DNA of 64,000 nt. Source: Microvirga flocculans ATCC BAA-817. GTDB lineage: Bacteria; Pseudomonadota; Alphaproteobacteria; Rhizobiales; Beijerinckiaceae. The translations under genes were made by a program, and so were the position numbers. The notes under the pieces were generated by a model. It ran no database searches. It was not told the DNA's origin and saw nothing but the letters and a program-made list of their open reading frames with translations. The stretch is from the NCBI RefSeq assembly GCF_000518665.1, contig NZ_JAEA01000012.1, positions 123,536 through 187,535 of the forward strand, given 5' to 3'. Below are positions 37,940 through 54,194 of the stretch, piece by piece. Every line of letters begins with the position of its first letter. The stretch's first letter is position 1.

Positions 37940-38280
37940 TGAAAGCCGAGCAAGCATTCACCCCTAGCACGACTGACCTCGAATTCCCGCATTTCGTATG
38001 CTGGGATACCGAGCCGGTACGAAACGCCGCCCACGAGGCGAGGTTTTCAAGCCAACAGGATGCGAAAGACTTCTTCGAAATCAAGAAGCTAGTGCGGCCT
38101 GAGCTTTGTGTCTGGAGGGGAGTGCTTGGCAGGCGTCTCGATAATGATTCATTTGATTGGATGCATATTGAATGGTCTCCTGCCAGAGCTGAACAGCAAC
38201 AAATCCCGACAGATGGAGAGGCTTATGCTTGGTCGGACTGGAAGAAAGTTCGATACAAAGCGTGCAAGCCCGAGGCATAG
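37939..38280 (+). CDS. Orphan ORF inserted between sucC and sucD
   Basis: A 113-residue protein whose ATG overlaps the sucC stop (TGATG), so it should be translated by coupling. It is Trp/acid-rich and soluble ([50 protein letters not shown]). I recognise no family. Three 60-base lines within it hold 30, 29 and 31 G/C, against 43 in a neighbouring sucC line, and its codons differ from neighbours, which points to transfer. It ends 20 bases before sucD, leaving sucD's own AAGGCG site intact. A small immunity- or regulator-type protein is one guess. Confidence 0.7.
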   Translation: MKAEQAFTPSTTDLEFPHFVCWDTEPVRNAAHEARFSSQQDAKDFFEIKKLVRPELCVWRGVLGRRLDNDSFDWMHIEWSPARAEQQQIPTDGEAYAWSDWKKVRYKACKPEA

Positions 38281-38300
38281 AAATCCCTAAGGCGCAAAAA

Positions 38301-39188
38301 ATGTCCATTCTCATAGACAAGAACACCAAGGTCATCTGCCAGGGCTTCACCGGCAAGAACGGGACCTTCCACTCCGAGCAGGCCATCGCCTACGGCACCA
38401 AGATGGTCGGCGGCACCTCGCCCGGCAAGGGCGGCTCCACGCACCTGAACCTGCCCGTGTTCGACACGGTCAAGGAAGCGCGCGAGAAGACCGGCGCCGA
38501 CGCCTCGGTCGTCTATGTTCCGCCGCCGGGCGCGGCCGATGCCATCCTCGAGGCGATCGACGCGGAGATCCCGCTCATCGTCTGCATCACGGAAGGCATC
38601 CCGGTCCTCGACATGGTGCGCGTGAAGCGCGCGCTCGAAGGCTCCAAGTCGCGCCTCATCGGCCCCAACTGCCCCGGCATTGTGACGGCGGGCGAGTCGA
38701 AGATCGGCATCATGCCGGCGAACATCTTCAAGCCCGGCTCGGTCGGCATCGTGTCGCGCTCCGGCACGCTCACCTACGAGGCCGTGTTCCAGACCACCAA
38801 CGAAGGCCTCGGCCAGACGACGGCGGTCGGTATCGGCGGCGACCCGGTGAAGGGCACCGAATATATCGAGATGCTCGACATGTTCCTCTCCGACCCCAAG
38901 ACCCAGTCGATCATCATGATCGGCGAGATCGGCGGTTCGGCAGAGGAAGAGGCGGCCGAGTTCATCGCCCGCGAAGCCAAGAAGGGCCGCAAGAAGCCGA
39001 TGGTCGGCTTCATCGCCGGCCGCACGGCTCCTCCCGGACGCCGCATGGGCCATGCCGGCGCGATCATCTCCGGCGGCAAGGGCGGCGCGGAAGACAAGAT
39101 CGCCGCCATGGAGGCCGCGGGCATCCGCGTGTCGCCATCCCCGGCACGTCTCGGCAAGACCCTCGTCGAGGTTCTCAAGGGTCAGTAA
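38301..39188 (+). CDS. sucD: Succinyl-CoA synthetase alpha subunit
   Basis: A 295-residue CoA-binding subunit carrying the phosphorylated His. The CoA site [14 protein letters not shown] is at about 17-30, [15 protein letters not shown] and [12 protein letters not shown] follow, and the phospho-His is in [15 protein letters not shown] (about 250). The start at 38301 ([10 protein letters not shown]) follows CTAAGGCG. It is normally adjacent to sucC; here an orphan ORF intervenes. A strong hairpin follows before odhA. Confidence 0.97.
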   Translation: MSILIDKNTKVICQGFTGKNGTFHSEQAIAYGTKMVGGTSPGKGGSTHLNLPVFDTVKEAREKTGADASVVYVPPPGAADAILEAIDAEIPLIVCITEGIPVLDMVRVKRALEGSKSRLIGPNCPGIVTAGESKIGIMPANIFKPGSVGIVSRSGTLTYEAVFQTTNEGLGQTTAVGIGGDPVKGTEYIEMLDMFLSDPKTQSIIMIGEIGGSAEEEAAEFIAREAKKGRKKPMVGFIAGRTAPPGRRMGHAGAIISGGKGGAEDKIAAMEAAGIRVSPSPARLGKTLVEVLKGQ

Positions 39189-39198
39189 AGAGAGAAAA

Positions 39199-39222
39199 GG
39201 CCGCTCCGGTGTCGGGGCGGCC
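39199..39222 (+). promoter_or_regulatory. Intercistronic hairpin between sucD and odhA
   Basis: A 10-bp stem with one G-U (GGCCGCTCCG 39199-39208 with CGGGGCGGCC 39213-39222) and a GTGT loop. No T run follows directly, so it is more likely an mRNA stability or attenuation element than a full terminator. Confidence 0.6.
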
Positions 39223-39248
39223 AAACAGCTTTTGGATTGCAGATTGCC

Positions 39249-42209
<2,961 letters not shown>

Positions 42210-42275
42210 ACGCCGCAGGAGCCCATCCCTTTTCCAAGGGGCTCGTCCGGGCCCCGCAGAGACTAAAAGACGACC

Positions 42276-43499
42276 ATGGCAACCGAAATCCGCGTACCCA
42301 CCCTTGGCGAATCCGTCTCCGAAGCCACCATCGGCCGCTGGTTCAAGAAGCCCGGCGATCCGGTGAAGGCCGATGAGCCCGTGCTCGAGCTCGAGACCGA
42401 CAAGGTCACCCTCGAGGTGAATGCTCCCGTCAGCGGCACGCTGGGCGAGATCATCGCCAAGGACGGCGAGACGGTCACCCCCGGCGCGGTGCTCGGCTCC
42501 GTCGTCGAAGGCGGCGCTGCGGCCGCTTCTGCCGCGGCCCCCAAGGCCGAGGCTCCGAAGGCTGCTCCGGCTCCGGCCGCTCCCGCTCCGGCGGCTCCCG
42601 GCGCCGCGAAGGATCACGGCCCCGCCGTCGCCCGCCTTGCGGCCGAGAGCGGCGTGAGCCCGGCCGCTGTGCCCGGCACCGGCAAGGACGGCCGCGTGAC
42701 GAAGGGCGACATGCTCGCCGCCATTGCCACCGGCGGCGCTGCCGTTCCCGCGCCCTCCGCTCCGGTATCCGTGCGCGCGCCCTCCGCTCCGGTCGATGCC
42801 GAGCGCGAAGAGCGCGTGAAGATGACGAAGCTGCGCCAGACCATCGCGCGCCGCCTGAAGGACGCGCAGAACACCGCCGCCATGCTCACCACGTTCAACG
42901 ACGTGGACATGAGCGCCGTGATGTCCCTGCGCAGCCAGTACAAGGACATCTTCGAGAAGAAGCACGGCACTAAGCTCGGCTTCATGGGCTTCTTCACCAA
43001 GGCGGTGATCCAGGCTCTCAAGGAGATTCCGGCGGTCAACGCCGAGATCGACGGCACAGATCTCGTCTACAAGAACTACTACCACATCGGCATCGCGGTC
43101 GGCACCGAGAAGGGCCTCGTGGTTCCGGTCGTGCGCGACGCCGACCTGCTCTCGGTTGCCGGCATCGAGAAGACCATCGCCGATTTCGGCCGCCGCGCCC
43201 GTGACGGCAAGCTCGGGATCGAGGAGATGCAGGGCGGCACCTTCACCATCACCAACGGCGGCATCTACGGCTCGCTCATGTCGACGCCGATCCTCAACGC
43301 GCCGCAATCGGGCATTCTCGGCATGCACCGCATCGAGGACCGTCCGGTGGTCCGCAACGGCCAGGTCGTTATCCGCCCGATGATGTATCTCGCGCTCTCC
43401 TACGATCACCGGATCGTCGACGGCAAAGAGGCCGTGACCTTCCTCGTGCGCGTCAAGGAGGCCCTCGAGGATCCGGCGCGTCTCGTGCTCGACCTCTAA
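42276..43499 (+). CDS. odhB: Dihydrolipoyl succinyltransferase (E2 of 2-oxoglutarate dehydrogenase)
   Basis: A 407-residue acyltransferase (sucB). The lipoyl domain at about 1-77 has the modified Lys in [14 protein letters not shown] (about 43). An Ala/Pro linker is followed by the E3-binding domain (about 110-150; [25 protein letters not shown]). The catalytic domain (about 175-407) ends with the active-site His-Asp motif [13 protein letters not shown]. It forms the core of the odhAB-lpdA complex. Confidence 0.97.
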   Translation: MATEIRVPTLGESVSEATIGRWFKKPGDPVKADEPVLELETDKVTLEVNAPVSGTLGEIIAKDGETVTPGAVLGSVVEGGAAAASAAAPKAEAPKAAPAPAAPAPAAPGAAKDHGPAVARLAAESGVSPAAVPGTGKDGRVTKGDMLAAIATGGAAVPAPSAPVSVRAPSAPVDAEREERVKMTKLRQTIARRLKDAQNTAAMLTTFNDVDMSAVMSLRSQYKDIFEKKHGTKLGFMGFFTKAVIQALKEIPAVNAEIDGTDLVYKNYYHIGIAVGTEKGLVVPVVRDADLLSVAGIEKTIADFGRRARDGKLGIEEMQGGTFTITNGGIYGSLMSTPILNAPQSGILGMHRIEDRPVVRNGQVVIRPMMYLALSYDHRIVDGKEAVTFLVRVKEALEDPARLVLDL

Positions 43500-43518
43500 G
43501 AACGATCACCCTTTCGGC

Positions 43519-43596
43519 GTCATGGCCGGGCTCGCCCTGGCCATCCACGACACAGATGCAAAGCCGTGGATGCCCGGATCGCCTCCGGGCATGACT
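43519..43596. repeat. Tandem hairpin repeat between odhB and lpdA
   Basis: Two hairpins in a row: TGGCCGGG...CCCTGGCCA (43523-43543) and the perfect ATGCCCGG (43570-43577) with CCGGGCAT (43585-43592). The opening GTCATGGCCGGG matches the element before sucC, and a weaker relative follows tdk at 45656-45691. This is typical of REP-like elements in alphaproteobacteria. Confidence 0.65.
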
Positions 43597-43613
43597 TTCA
43601 GTGGAGACAACCC

Positions 43614-45014
43614 ATGTCCTACGATCTCATCGTCATCGGCACCGGCCCCGGCGGCTACGTGGGCGCCATCCGCGCCGCGCAGCTCGGCCTGAAGACCGCC
43701 GTCGTCGAAAAGCGCAAGACCCATGGGGGCACGTGCCTCAACGTGGGCTGCATTCCCTCGAAGGCCCTGCTGCACGCCTCGCACATGTTCGAGGATGCGA
43801 AGGATCACTTCGAGCATCTCGGCATCGGCATCAGCGCGCCGAAGCTCGACCTGAAGAAGATGCAGGCCTTCAAGCAGGAAGGCGTCGACGGCAACACCAA
43901 GGGTGTCGAGTTCCTGCTCAAGAAGAACAAGATCGACGCCTTCCACGGTGCCGGCCGCATCCTCGCTCCCGGCAAGGTCGAGGTGACGGCGGAAGACGGC
44001 TCCAAGCAGGTGCTCGAGACGAAGAACATCGTCATCGCCACGGGCTCGGACGTCACCCGCCTGCCGGGCATCGAGATCGACGAGAAGGTAGTGGTGTCCT
44101 CCACCGGCGCGCTGGAGCTCGAGAGCGTTCCGAAGCGCCTTGTAGTCATCGGCGCGGGCGTGATCGGCCTGGAGCTCGGCTCCGTGTGGCGCCGCCTCGG
44201 CTCCGAGGTCACGGTGGTGGAATATCTCGACCGCATCCTCCCCGGCATGGACGGCGAGGTCGCCAAGAACTTCCAGCGCATCCTCACGAAGCAGGGCTTC
44301 CAGTTCAAGCTCGGCGCGAAGGTGACCGGCGTGAAGAACACGGGCAAGGGCGCGACCCTGACCGTGGAGCCCGCCGCCGGCGGCAATCCTGAGACCATCG
44401 AGGCCGACGTGGTGCTGGTTGCCGTGGGCCGCGTGCCCTACACCCAGGGCCTCGGCCTCGACCAGGTGGGCGTCCAGCTCGACAATCGCGGCCGCGTCCA
44501 GACGGATGCGCATTTCGCCACCAATGTCGCGGGCATCTACGCCATCGGCGACGTGATCGCGGGCCCCATGCTCGCCCACAAGGCTGAGGATGAGGGCGTT
44601 GCCGTTGCGGAAATCATCACCGGCAAGGCGGGCCACGTGAACTACGACGTGATCCCCGGCGTGGTCTACACCTTCCCGGAGGTCGCCTCCGTCGGCAAGA
44701 CCGAGGAGGAACTGAAGGCTGCGGGCATCGCCTACAATGCCGGCAAGTTCCCCTTCACCGCCAATGGCCGCGCCAAGGTGAACCGCACCACGGACGGCTT
44801 CGTGAAGATCCTGGCCGATGCCTCAACCGACAAGGTGCTCGGCGTCCACATCATCGGCCCGGAAGCCGGCAACCTCATCCATGAGGCGGCGATCGCCATG
44901 GAGTTCGGCGCGTCCTCCGAGGACATCGCCCGCACCTGCCATGCGCATCCGACCCTCGCGGAAGCTGTGAAGGAAGCCGCCCTCGCGGTGGAGAAGCGCG
45001 CCATCCATATGTAA
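43614..45014 (+). CDS. lpdA: Dihydrolipoyl dehydrogenase (E3)
   Basis: A 466-residue flavoenzyme that reoxidises lipoyl groups of OdhB with NAD. It has the FAD motif [17 protein letters not shown] (about 7-23), the redox disulfide [15 protein letters not shown] (Cys about 41 and 46), the NAD motif [15 protein letters not shown] (about 180) and the C-terminal [15 protein letters not shown] with the catalytic His-Glu pair. The start at 43614 follows GTGGAGACAA. tdk starts 9 bases after it. Confidence 0.97.
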   Translation: MSYDLIVIGTGPGGYVGAIRAAQLGLKTAVVEKRKTHGGTCLNVGCIPSKALLHASHMFEDAKDHFEHLGIGISAPKLDLKKMQAFKQEGVDGNTKGVEFLLKKNKIDAFHGAGRILAPGKVEVTAEDGSKQVLETKNIVIATGSDVTRLPGIEIDEKVVVSSTGALELESVPKRLVVIGAGVIGLELGSVWRRLGSEVTVVEYLDRILPGMDGEVAKNFQRILTKQGFQFKLGAKVTGVKNTGKGATLTVEPAAGGNPETIEADVVLVAVGRVPYTQGLGLDQVGVQLDNRGRVQTDAHFATNVAGIYAIGDVIAGPMLAHKAEDEGVAVAEIITGKAGHVNYDVIPGVVYTFPEVASVGKTEEELKAAGIAYNAGKFPFTANGRAKVNRTTDGFVKILADASTDKVLGVHIIGPEAGNLIHEAAIAMEFGASSEDIARTCHAHPTLAEAVKEAALAVEKRAIHM

Positions 45015-45023
45015 TATGGATTC

Positions 45024-45650
45024 ATGGCAAAGCTTCACTTCATCTACTCGGTGATGAATGCAGGAAAGACCACGCATCTCCTGCAGGTTCGTTACAACTA
45101 CATCGAGAACGGCGGCCATGTGCTGCTGTTCACGAGCCTGATCGACGACCGTTTCGGCGTCGGCAAGGTGAAGTCGCGCATCGGCCTCGAGGCCGATGCG
45201 ATCCCCTTGAGGAAGAGCGACGACATCGGCGCCATCGTGGCGGCCGAGCACGCGAAGAAGCCCGTCACCGTTGTCCTGATCGACGAGGTTCAGTTCATGA
45301 CCGCCGATCAGGTCCGCCAGCTCGCCTGGATCGTCGACGAGCTGAACGTGCCCGTCATGGCTTACGGGCTGAAGAACAACGTCTACGGCACCCTGTTCAG
45401 CGATGCGATCATCGCCATGATGGCCCTGGCCCAGGATTTCCAGGAGATCAAGCAGCTCTGCCATTGCGGCCGCAAGGCCACGATGATCCTGAAATACGAC
45501 CGTAACGGCGAGGCCGTCCGCTCGGGTCCCGTCATCGAGATCGGCGGCGAGGGCCGCTACGTCTCCGTCTGCCGCCCGCATTGGACGTCCGGCGACATCG
45601 GCCCCGCCGCGCGGCAATTGCTGGCCGAGGCCGTGGTGGCGGCGGAATAG
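45024..45650 (+). CDS. tdk: Thymidine kinase (type II)
   Basis: A 208-residue enzyme phosphorylating thymidine in nucleotide salvage. The P-loop is SVMNAGKTTHLL (about 9-20), the metal/catalytic acid is in VLIDEVQFMT (about 88-97), the lasso region ends with FSDAIIAMMALAQDFQEIKQLC (in parts: DAIIAMMALA), and the zinc ligands are in LCHCGRKATM and VCRPHW. It follows lpdA so closely that read-through is likely, although there is no metabolic link. Confidence 0.93.
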   Translation: MAKLHFIYSVMNAGKTTHLLQVRYNYIENGGHVLLFTSLIDDRFGVGKVKSRIGLEADAIPLRKSDDIGAIVAAEHAKKPVTVVLIDEVQFMTADQVRQLAWIVDELNVPVMAYGLKNNVYGTLFSDAIIAMMALAQDFQEIKQLCHCGRKATMILKYDRNGEAVRSGPVIEIGGEGRYVSVCRPHWTSGDIGPAARQLLAEAVVAAE

Positions 45651-45655
45651 AGTGC

Positions 45656-45691
45656 GTCATTGCGTGGGTCGGGTGCGCAGCCCGGCATGAC
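45656..45691. repeat. Degenerate intergenic palindrome after tdk
   Basis: Arms GTCAT (45656-45660) and ATGAC (45687-45691), with GGG and CCC pairs inside. It resembles the GTCATGGCCGGG repeats at 36688 and 43519 but is more decayed. It sits between convergent tdk and xerC. Confidence 0.4.
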
Positions 45692-45700
45692 GTGGAGGGC

Positions 45701-46687
45701 TCACCGCATTCTTGCTCTCGGATGCGCCGCGTTGAACGCATCCATCAGCCGGGCCGCGTCCACCTTCGTGTAGAGCTGGGTGGTCGAGAGCGAGGCATGG
45801 CCGAGAAGCTCCTGGATGCCGCGCAGATCGCCGCCCCTGGCCAGCAGGTGGGTCGCGAAGGAATGGCGCAGGGCATGGGGCGTGGCGCTGTCGGGCAGGC
45901 CCAGGGCTCCGCGCAGCTCCTCCACGGCGAGCTGGATGATCCGGGGCGAGAGCGGCCCGCCGCGCGCGCCGACGAAGAGCGGCCCCTCCGGGGGAATCGC
46001 ATAAGGGCAGAGCGCCAGATACGCCTCCACCGCCCGCTGGATGGCCGGAATCACCGGCACGCTGCGCATCTTGCCGCCTTTGCCGGTCACGGTGACGGTG
46101 TCGAGACCGTTGACGGGGGCGTCGCGGCGCTGCAGGCCGAGCGCCTCGGAAATGCGCAGGCCCGCCCCGTAGAGCAGCGAGAGCACGGCCGCGTCACGCG
46201 CCAGGATCCAGGGCTTGCGGTCGTCTCCCGCCCGCGTTTCCGCGTCCGTCACGGCCACGGCCGAGGAGGCGGAGAGGGGGCGGGGCAGGTTCTTCTCCAC
46301 CTTCGGCGTGCGAATCGCTGCGAAAGCCGAGGCCGTGCCGTGACCCTCCCGCTCCAGATGGCGGGCGAAGGAGCGCAGGGCCGCGAGCTGGCGCATCAGC
46401 GAGCGGCTTCCCACCGCATCCATGCGCCGGGCTGCGAGGAAGGCACGGATATCCATGGGCTTCAGGCCCAGCACGCCCTTGATGCCGGGCGGCTCGCCGA
46501 GATGGCCCGTCAGAAAGGCGAGGAACTGCCGCAGGTCGCGCGCATAGGCCTCGACCGTCTTGGGGGACAGCCGCCGTTCCTTGGCGAGCGCGGCAAGCCA
46601 CGCCATCGCCTCCCGGCGCGTGTCCTCGGCGCCGGGAAGGACGAGATCGAGAGTCTTTTGCGTGACGCTGCTTGACATGAGTCCCAT
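45701..46687 (-). CDS. xerC: Tyrosine recombinase XerC
   Basis: A 328-residue site-specific recombinase that with XerD resolves chromosome dimers at dif. The N-terminal SAM-like DNA-binding domain is about 20-110. In the catalytic domain are Arg in GAGLRISEALGL, Lys in TGKGGKMRSVPV, His/Arg in PHALRHSFATHLL, His in LLGHASLSTTQLY and the nucleophile Tyr in TQLYTKV. XerC rather than XerD is inferred from its position divergent from priA. Start MGLM at 46687, or three codons later at 46678. Confidence 0.92.
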   Translation of the reverse strand: MGLMSSSVTQKTLDLVLPGAEDTRREAMAWLAALAKERRLSPKTVEAYARDLRQFLAFLTGHLGEPPGIKGVLGLKPMDIRAFLAARRMDAVGSRSLMRQLAALRSFARHLEREGHGTASAFAAIRTPKVEKNLPRPLSASSAVAVTDAETRAGDDRKPWILARDAAVLSLLYGAGLRISEALGLQRRDAPVNGLDTVTVTGKGGKMRSVPVIPAIQRAVEAYLALCPYAIPPEGPLFVGARGGPLSPRIIQLAVEELRGALGLPDSATPHALRHSFATHLLARGGDLRGIQELLGHASLSTTQLYTKVDAARLMDAFNAAHPRARMR

Positions 46688-46734
46688 TTATGCAAGGGCA
46701 GTATCATTGACAGGGACAGGTTAACCTCCTCCGA

Positions 46735-48897
46735 ATGACAAGCCGCATCGCCGATGTCCTCATTCCGCTGGCGCTGGACACGGCCTATTCCTATGCCGTG
46801 CCGGACGGCCTCGGCCTCGAGGAGGGGGACGTGGTGCAGGTGCCGCTCGCCAATCGCGAGGTGGCGGGCGTCGTCTGGTCCCTGCGGGAGGGGCAGGGCG
46901 GCAACCTCAAGAAGGTGACCGGCGTCATCGATGCGCCGCGTCTTTCCCCGACGATGCGGAAGTTCCTGGATTGGGTCGCCTGGTACACCCTGGCCCCCAA
47001 GGGCTCGGCCCTCGCCATGAGCCTCAAGATCCCGGATGCGGACCGGCCGGAAGTCGCCCGCGTCGGCGTGAGGATGGCGGGGGCCTTGCCGAGGCGCATG
47101 ACGCCCGCGCGGCAGAAGGCGATCGAGATCGCCCAGGACGGAACGGTCCGGCTCAAGAGCGAGCTGGCGCATGCGGCGGGCGTCAGCAACGGGGTGATCG
47201 ACGGCCTGATCGACGAAGGCACGCTCGAAACGGTGGCCCTGCTGCCGGAACCCGTGGCCGAGCCGCCCGATCCCGGTTTCGGCCACGTGGCCCTTTCGGA
47301 CGGGCAGCGCGAGGCGGCCGAGGAGCTGGTGGCGGCCATGGGAGAGAAGTCCCCTCCGGTGATCCTGCTCGAGGGCGTCACGGGCTCCGGCAAGACGGAA
47401 GTCTATTTCGAGGCGGTCGCCGAGGCCGTGCGCGCCGGGCGGCAGGCCTTGATCCTCATGCCGGAAATCGCGCTCACGGCCCAGTTCCTCGACCGGTTCG
47501 CGGCCCGCTTCGGCGTGAAACCCGCCACTTGGCATTCCGGCGTCACCGGCCGCCGGCGCGAGCGGCTTTACACGGGCATCGCCTCAGGCGAGGTGAAGGT
47601 GGTGGCGGGCGCCCGCTCGGCCCTGTTCCTGCCTTACGCCGATCTCGGCCTCATCGTGGTCGATGAGGAGCACGAGACCGCCTACAAGCAGGAGGATGGG
47701 GTTCACTACCACGCCCGCGACATGGCTGTGGTGCGGGGCAAAATCGAACAGGCGCCGGTGGTGCTGGCCTCCGCCACGCCCTCCATCGAAAGCCGGGTCA
47801 ACGTGGAGCGCGGGCGCTACCGCCATGTGCGCCTGCCCGAACGATTCGGCAGCCGCTCCATGCCGCAGATCCGGTCCGTGGACCTGCGCAAGGAGGCGAT
47901 CCCGAAGGGCCGATGGCTCTCGCCGACCCTCGTTACGGCCGTCGAGCAGACGGTGGCGAGGGGCGAGCAGGCGCTGCTCTTCCTCAACCGGCGCGGCTAT
48001 GCGCCGCTGACCCTGTGCCGGGCCTGCGCCCACCGCTACGAATGCCCGAACTGCTCCTCCTGGCTGGTGGAGCACCGTTTCCGCCGTTCCCTCGTGTGCC
48101 ACCATTGCGGCCATGTGGAGCGCATTCCTCATGCCTGCGTCGAATGCGGCAGCATCGATTCGCTCGTGCCCTGCGGCCCCGGCGTCGAGCGGATTGCGGA
48201 GGAGGCTTCGGAGCTCTTTCCGGACAAGCGCTGCATCGTGCTCTCCTCGGATTTTCCCGGCGGCACGGAAAGGCTGCGGGCGGAACTCGCCGCCGTCGCG
48301 GCGGGGGAGTGCGACATCGTCATCGGCACCCAGCTCGTGGCCAAGGGGCACAATTTCCCGCTCATGACCCTGGTCGGCGTGCTCGATGCGGATATCGGCC
48401 TCACCTCGGGCGATCCCCGCGCCGCCGAGCGCACCTTCCAGATGCTCCAGCAGGTCACCGGCCGCGCCGGGCGCGGCGAAAAGCCCGGCCGGGCCCTGGT
48501 CCAGACCTGGCAGCCGGACCATCCGGTCATCGGCGCCCTGGTCTCGGGCGATGCGGAGCGCTTCTATGCGGAGGAGACGCGGGTACGCGAAATGGCGGGC
48601 CTGCCTCCCTTCGGGCGTCTCGCCTCCCTCATCGTCTCGGCCGTCGAGCGGGAGGCGGCGGAGGCCCACGCCCGCGCCATGGCTCTCGTGGCCGAGCCTC
48701 CGCCCGGCGTCACGGTGCTGGGGCCCGCCGAGGCGCCGCTCGTCCTGATCCGGGGCCGCTACCGCTTCCGGCTCCTGGTCAAGACGGAGCGCGAGGTCGA
48801 TCTGCAGGCCTATCTGCGCGGCTGGATGGCCCGCTGCCCGAAGATCCGCGGCAGCACCCGCGTGTCCATCGACGTGGACCCGCAGAGCTTTTTGTGA
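46735..48897 (+). CDS. priA: Primosomal protein N' (PriA helicase)
   Basis: A 720-residue 3'-5' helicase that restarts stalled replication forks. The 3'-DNA-binding domain is at about 1-100. Walker A is EGVTGSGKTEVYF (about 214), the DEAH-type box is VDEEHETAYKQEDG, and the zinc-binding region reads CRACAHRYECPNCSSW, CHHCGHVERIPHACVECG, with eight Cys. The helicase C-domain (GTQLVAKGHNFPLMT, QVTGRAGRGEKPG) follows. Length is normal. Its promoter shares a 47-base spacer with xerC. Confidence 0.96.
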   Translation: MTSRIADVLIPLALDTAYSYAVPDGLGLEEGDVVQVPLANREVAGVVWSLREGQGGNLKKVTGVIDAPRLSPTMRKFLDWVAWYTLAPKGSALAMSLKIPDADRPEVARVGVRMAGALPRRMTPARQKAIEIAQDGTVRLKSELAHAAGVSNGVIDGLIDEGTLETVALLPEPVAEPPDPGFGHVALSDGQREAAEELVAAMGEKSPPVILLEGVTGSGKTEVYFEAVAEAVRAGRQALILMPEIALTAQFLDRFAARFGVKPATWHSGVTGRRRERLYTGIASGEVKVVAGARSALFLPYADLGLIVVDEEHETAYKQEDGVHYHARDMAVVRGKIEQAPVVLASATPSIESRVNVERGRYRHVRLPERFGSRSMPQIRSVDLRKEAIPKGRWLSPTLVTAVEQTVARGEQALLFLNRRGYAPLTLCRACAHRYECPNCSSWLVEHRFRRSLVCHHCGHVERIPHACVECGSIDSLVPCGPGVERIAEEASELFPDKRCIVLSSDFPGGTERLRAELAAVAAGECDIVIGTQLVAKGHNFPLMTLVGVLDADIGLTSGDPRAAERTFQMLQQVTGRAGRGEKPGRALVQTWQPDHPVIGALVSGDAERFYAEETRVREMAGLPPFGRLASLIVSAVEREAAEAHARAMALVAEPPPGVTVLGPAEAPLVLIRGRYRFRLLVKTEREVDLQAYLRGWMARCPKIRGSTRVSIDVDPQSFL

Positions 48898-48928
48898 TCA
48901 AGCAGAGTTCCCACGAAGACAAGGCACC

Positions 48929-49489
48929 ATGACCAAGATAGTCCATTGCATCCGCCACGGCCAATCGACCTTCAATGCCCATTTCGCCGAGACCGGCGAG
49001 GATCCGCTGCATTTCGATGCGCCCCTGACGGAATTGGGGCGTCGCCAGGTGGCCGAGCGGGCGCCCGAGCTGCGCCAGTATTCCTATGAACTGGTCGTGA
49101 CCTCGCCGCTGACCCGGGCGATCCAGACCACCATGGGCCTGTTCGGCGATCACCCGGCCACGCCCTCGGTCCTGGTCGAGTGCCTCCATCGCGAGCATCT
49201 GGAGAGCAGTTGCGACGTGGGGCGGGCCGTTCCGCACCTGGCCCGGGACTTTCCCCATCTCTCCTTCGGGCACCTGCAGGAGATCTGGTGGCACAACGAA
49301 GGTGAGGTCAACGAAAAGGGCTTCATCATCGAGCCCGCCCATGTGTTCGAGGAGCGAGTCGAGCGCTTCCGCGATTGGCTCGCCGCAAGGCCCGAGAGAA
49401 TGATCGCGGTGGTGGGCCACGGCACCTTCTTCAGCAGGCTCACGGGCCGGTTCCTGGCCAACTGCGAAGTCGCCGTCCTGGAACTTTAG
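48929..49489 (+). CDS. Histidine phosphatase family protein
   Basis: A 186-residue phosphoglycerate-mutase-like protein. The phospho-His motif is CIRHGQSTFN (about 7-16), the second Arg is in TSPLTRAIQT (about 55) and the distal His is in VVGHGTFFSRLTG (about 162). LTELGRRQVAER is typical. The substrate cannot be predicted from the family. It lies 31 bases after priA and is followed by a terminator. Confidence 0.87.
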   Translation: MTKIVHCIRHGQSTFNAHFAETGEDPLHFDAPLTELGRRQVAERAPELRQYSYELVVTSPLTRAIQTTMGLFGDHPATPSVLVECLHREHLESSCDVGRAVPHLARDFPHLSFGHLQEIWWHNEGEVNEKGFIIEPAHVFEERVERFRDWLAARPERMIAVVGHGTFFSRLTGRFLANCEVAVLEL

Positions 49490-49498
49490 ACTCCCCCT

Positions 49499-49518
49499 CG
49501 GCCCCGCGGCCGGTTTTT
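49499..49518 (+). terminator. Putative terminator after the histidine phosphatase gene
   Basis: A 5-bp GC stem CGGCC (49499-49503) with GGCCG (49508-49512), 4-base loop, followed by GTTTTT. The short stem but clear T run makes it plausible. It isolates the atp operon promoter region (49519-49695). Confidence 0.6.
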
Positions 49519-49695
49519 CCAGGCAAGACAGGGCCTAGCTCGCCTTGCGCCTGCGAAAAACCCATGATAGTGCACCCTCGCCGAGGGCGGAGCAGGCTTC
49601 CGCCCCGGGCTCATTTCCACACCTGACGGGTTTCCCGAGGGCCATTTGCAGGCTTCCCGGTCCGAGGCCCGTTACGATACGAGAGAGACGGTTAC

Positions 49696-50267
49696 GTGGC
49701 GCAAAGCGGTTCCCAAGAAGGACCCCTCCTGTCGGGCGTAGCGTTGCGCTATGCTTCGGCGCTGTTCGAACTCGCCCGGGAAGCGAATGCGGTGGACGCC
49801 GTCGCCGGCGATCTCGACCGCTTCGACCAGCTGATCCGCGGCAGCGAGGATCTGCAGCGCCTCATCTCCAACCCCATTTTCACGGCTGACGAGCAGTCGC
49901 GCGCCGTGGGTGCGATTCTCGACAAGGCCGGCATTGCTGGGCTTGCGGGCAATTTCATCCGCCTCGTGGCCTCCAAGCGCCGGCTCTTCGCCCTGCCGGA
50001 CATGATCCGCGCCTTCCAGAACCTAGTGTCCGACGCGAAGGGCATCGTTCGGGCGCAGGTGGTCCTGGCCGAGGCGCCGTCCGACGCCGTGCTGAACGAA
50101 ATCAAGGCGGCGCTGCGCGACGTCGCCAAGGCTGACGTCTCCGTCGACGTCAAAATCGACCCGAGCCTCATCGGCGGCCTCATCGTGAAGATGGGCTCCC
50201 GCATGGTGGACGCTTCGGTGCGCACCAAACTCAATTCCATTCGTCTAGCGATGAAAGAGGTCCGCTG

Positions 50268-50268
<1 letters not shown>
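49696..50268 (+). CDS. atpH: ATP synthase F1 delta subunit
   Basis: A 190-residue stalk subunit linking F1 to the peripheral stalk. It shows [18 protein letters not shown] (about 17-34), [21 protein letters not shown] and the C-terminal [28 protein letters not shown] (in parts: [19 protein letters not shown]), the delta/OSCP signature. The start is a GTG at 49696. It heads atpHAGDC; the F0 genes are elsewhere, as usual for Hyphomicrobiales. The stop overlaps the atpA start (TGATG). Confidence 0.95.
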
Positions 50269-51797
<1,529 letters not shown>

Positions 51798-51834
51798 CGT
51801 CCAGCCGGAACTCCGGAGAGGGTAGGGCCGCTCG

Positions 51835-52707
51835 ATGCCGAGCTTGAAAGACCTTCGAAACCGCATCGCCTCGGTCAAGGCGACGCAGAAGATCACCAAG
51901 GCCATGCAGATGGTGGCCGCCGCGAAGCTGCGCCGCGCGCAGACCGCGGCGGAGGCCGCGCGTCCTTACGCGGAGCGCATGGCGACGGTGCTCGGCAATC
52001 TCGCGTCCGGCATCACCGTCGGGCCTGAGACGCCGCGCCTGCTCGCCGGAACCGGCGCGGATCGGATCCATCTCCTGATCGTCTGCACCGCCGAGCGCGG
52101 CCTGTGCGGCGCGTTCAACTCCTCGATCGCGCGCCTGACCCGCGAGCACGCCAACCGGCTTCTCGCCGAGGGCAAGACGGTCAAGATCATCTGCGTCGGC
52201 AAGAAGGGCTACGACATCCTTCGTCGCCAGTTCGCCGAGCAGATCATCGAGTTCGTCGACCTGCGGGCGGTGCGTCAGATCGGCTTCGAACAGGCGGACA
52301 TGATCGCTCAGAAGATTCTCGGCCGCTTCGAGGCGGGCGAGTTCGACGTTGCGACCCTGTTCTATTCGCGCTTCCGCTCGGTGATCGCGCAGATCCCGAC
52401 GGCGCAGCAGATCATCCCGGCCCAGATCGAGGCCGCCGGCACCCCGTCGGAAGCGGTCTACGAGTACGAGCCCGAGGAAGGCGAGATCCTGGCGACGCTT
52501 CTGCCACGGAACCTCACCGTGCAGATCTTCCGCGCGCTTCTGGAGAATGCCGCATCCGAACAGGGCGCCCGCATGAGCGCCATGGACAATGCGACCCGCA
52601 ACGCGGGCGAGATGATCAAGAAGCAGACGATGACCTACAACAGGTCGCGTCAGGCGATGATCACCAAGGAACTGATCGAAATCATTTCGGGCGCCGAGGC
52701 GCTCTGA
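51835..52707 (+). CDS. atpG: ATP synthase F1 gamma subunit
   Basis: A 290-residue central rotor shaft. The N-terminal helix [29 protein letters not shown] (in parts: [19 protein letters not shown]), the LCGAFN motif, and the C-terminal helix [14 protein letters not shown] with [22 protein letters not shown] (in part) are diagnostic. It starts 37 bases after atpA with GGAGAGGG upstream. Confidence 0.97.
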   Translation: MPSLKDLRNRIASVKATQKITKAMQMVAAAKLRRAQTAAEAARPYAERMATVLGNLASGITVGPETPRLLAGTGADRIHLLIVCTAERGLCGAFNSSIARLTREHANRLLAEGKTVKIICVGKKGYDILRRQFAEQIIEFVDLRAVRQIGFEQADMIAQKILGRFEAGEFDVATLFYSRFRSVIAQIPTAQQIIPAQIEAAGTPSEAVYEYEPEEGEILATLLPRNLTVQIFRALLENAASEQGARMSAMDNATRNAGEMIKKQTMTYNRSRQAMITKELIEIISGAEAL

Positions 52708-54183
<1,476 letters not shown>

Positions 54184-54194
54184 GCTTGAAAGTT

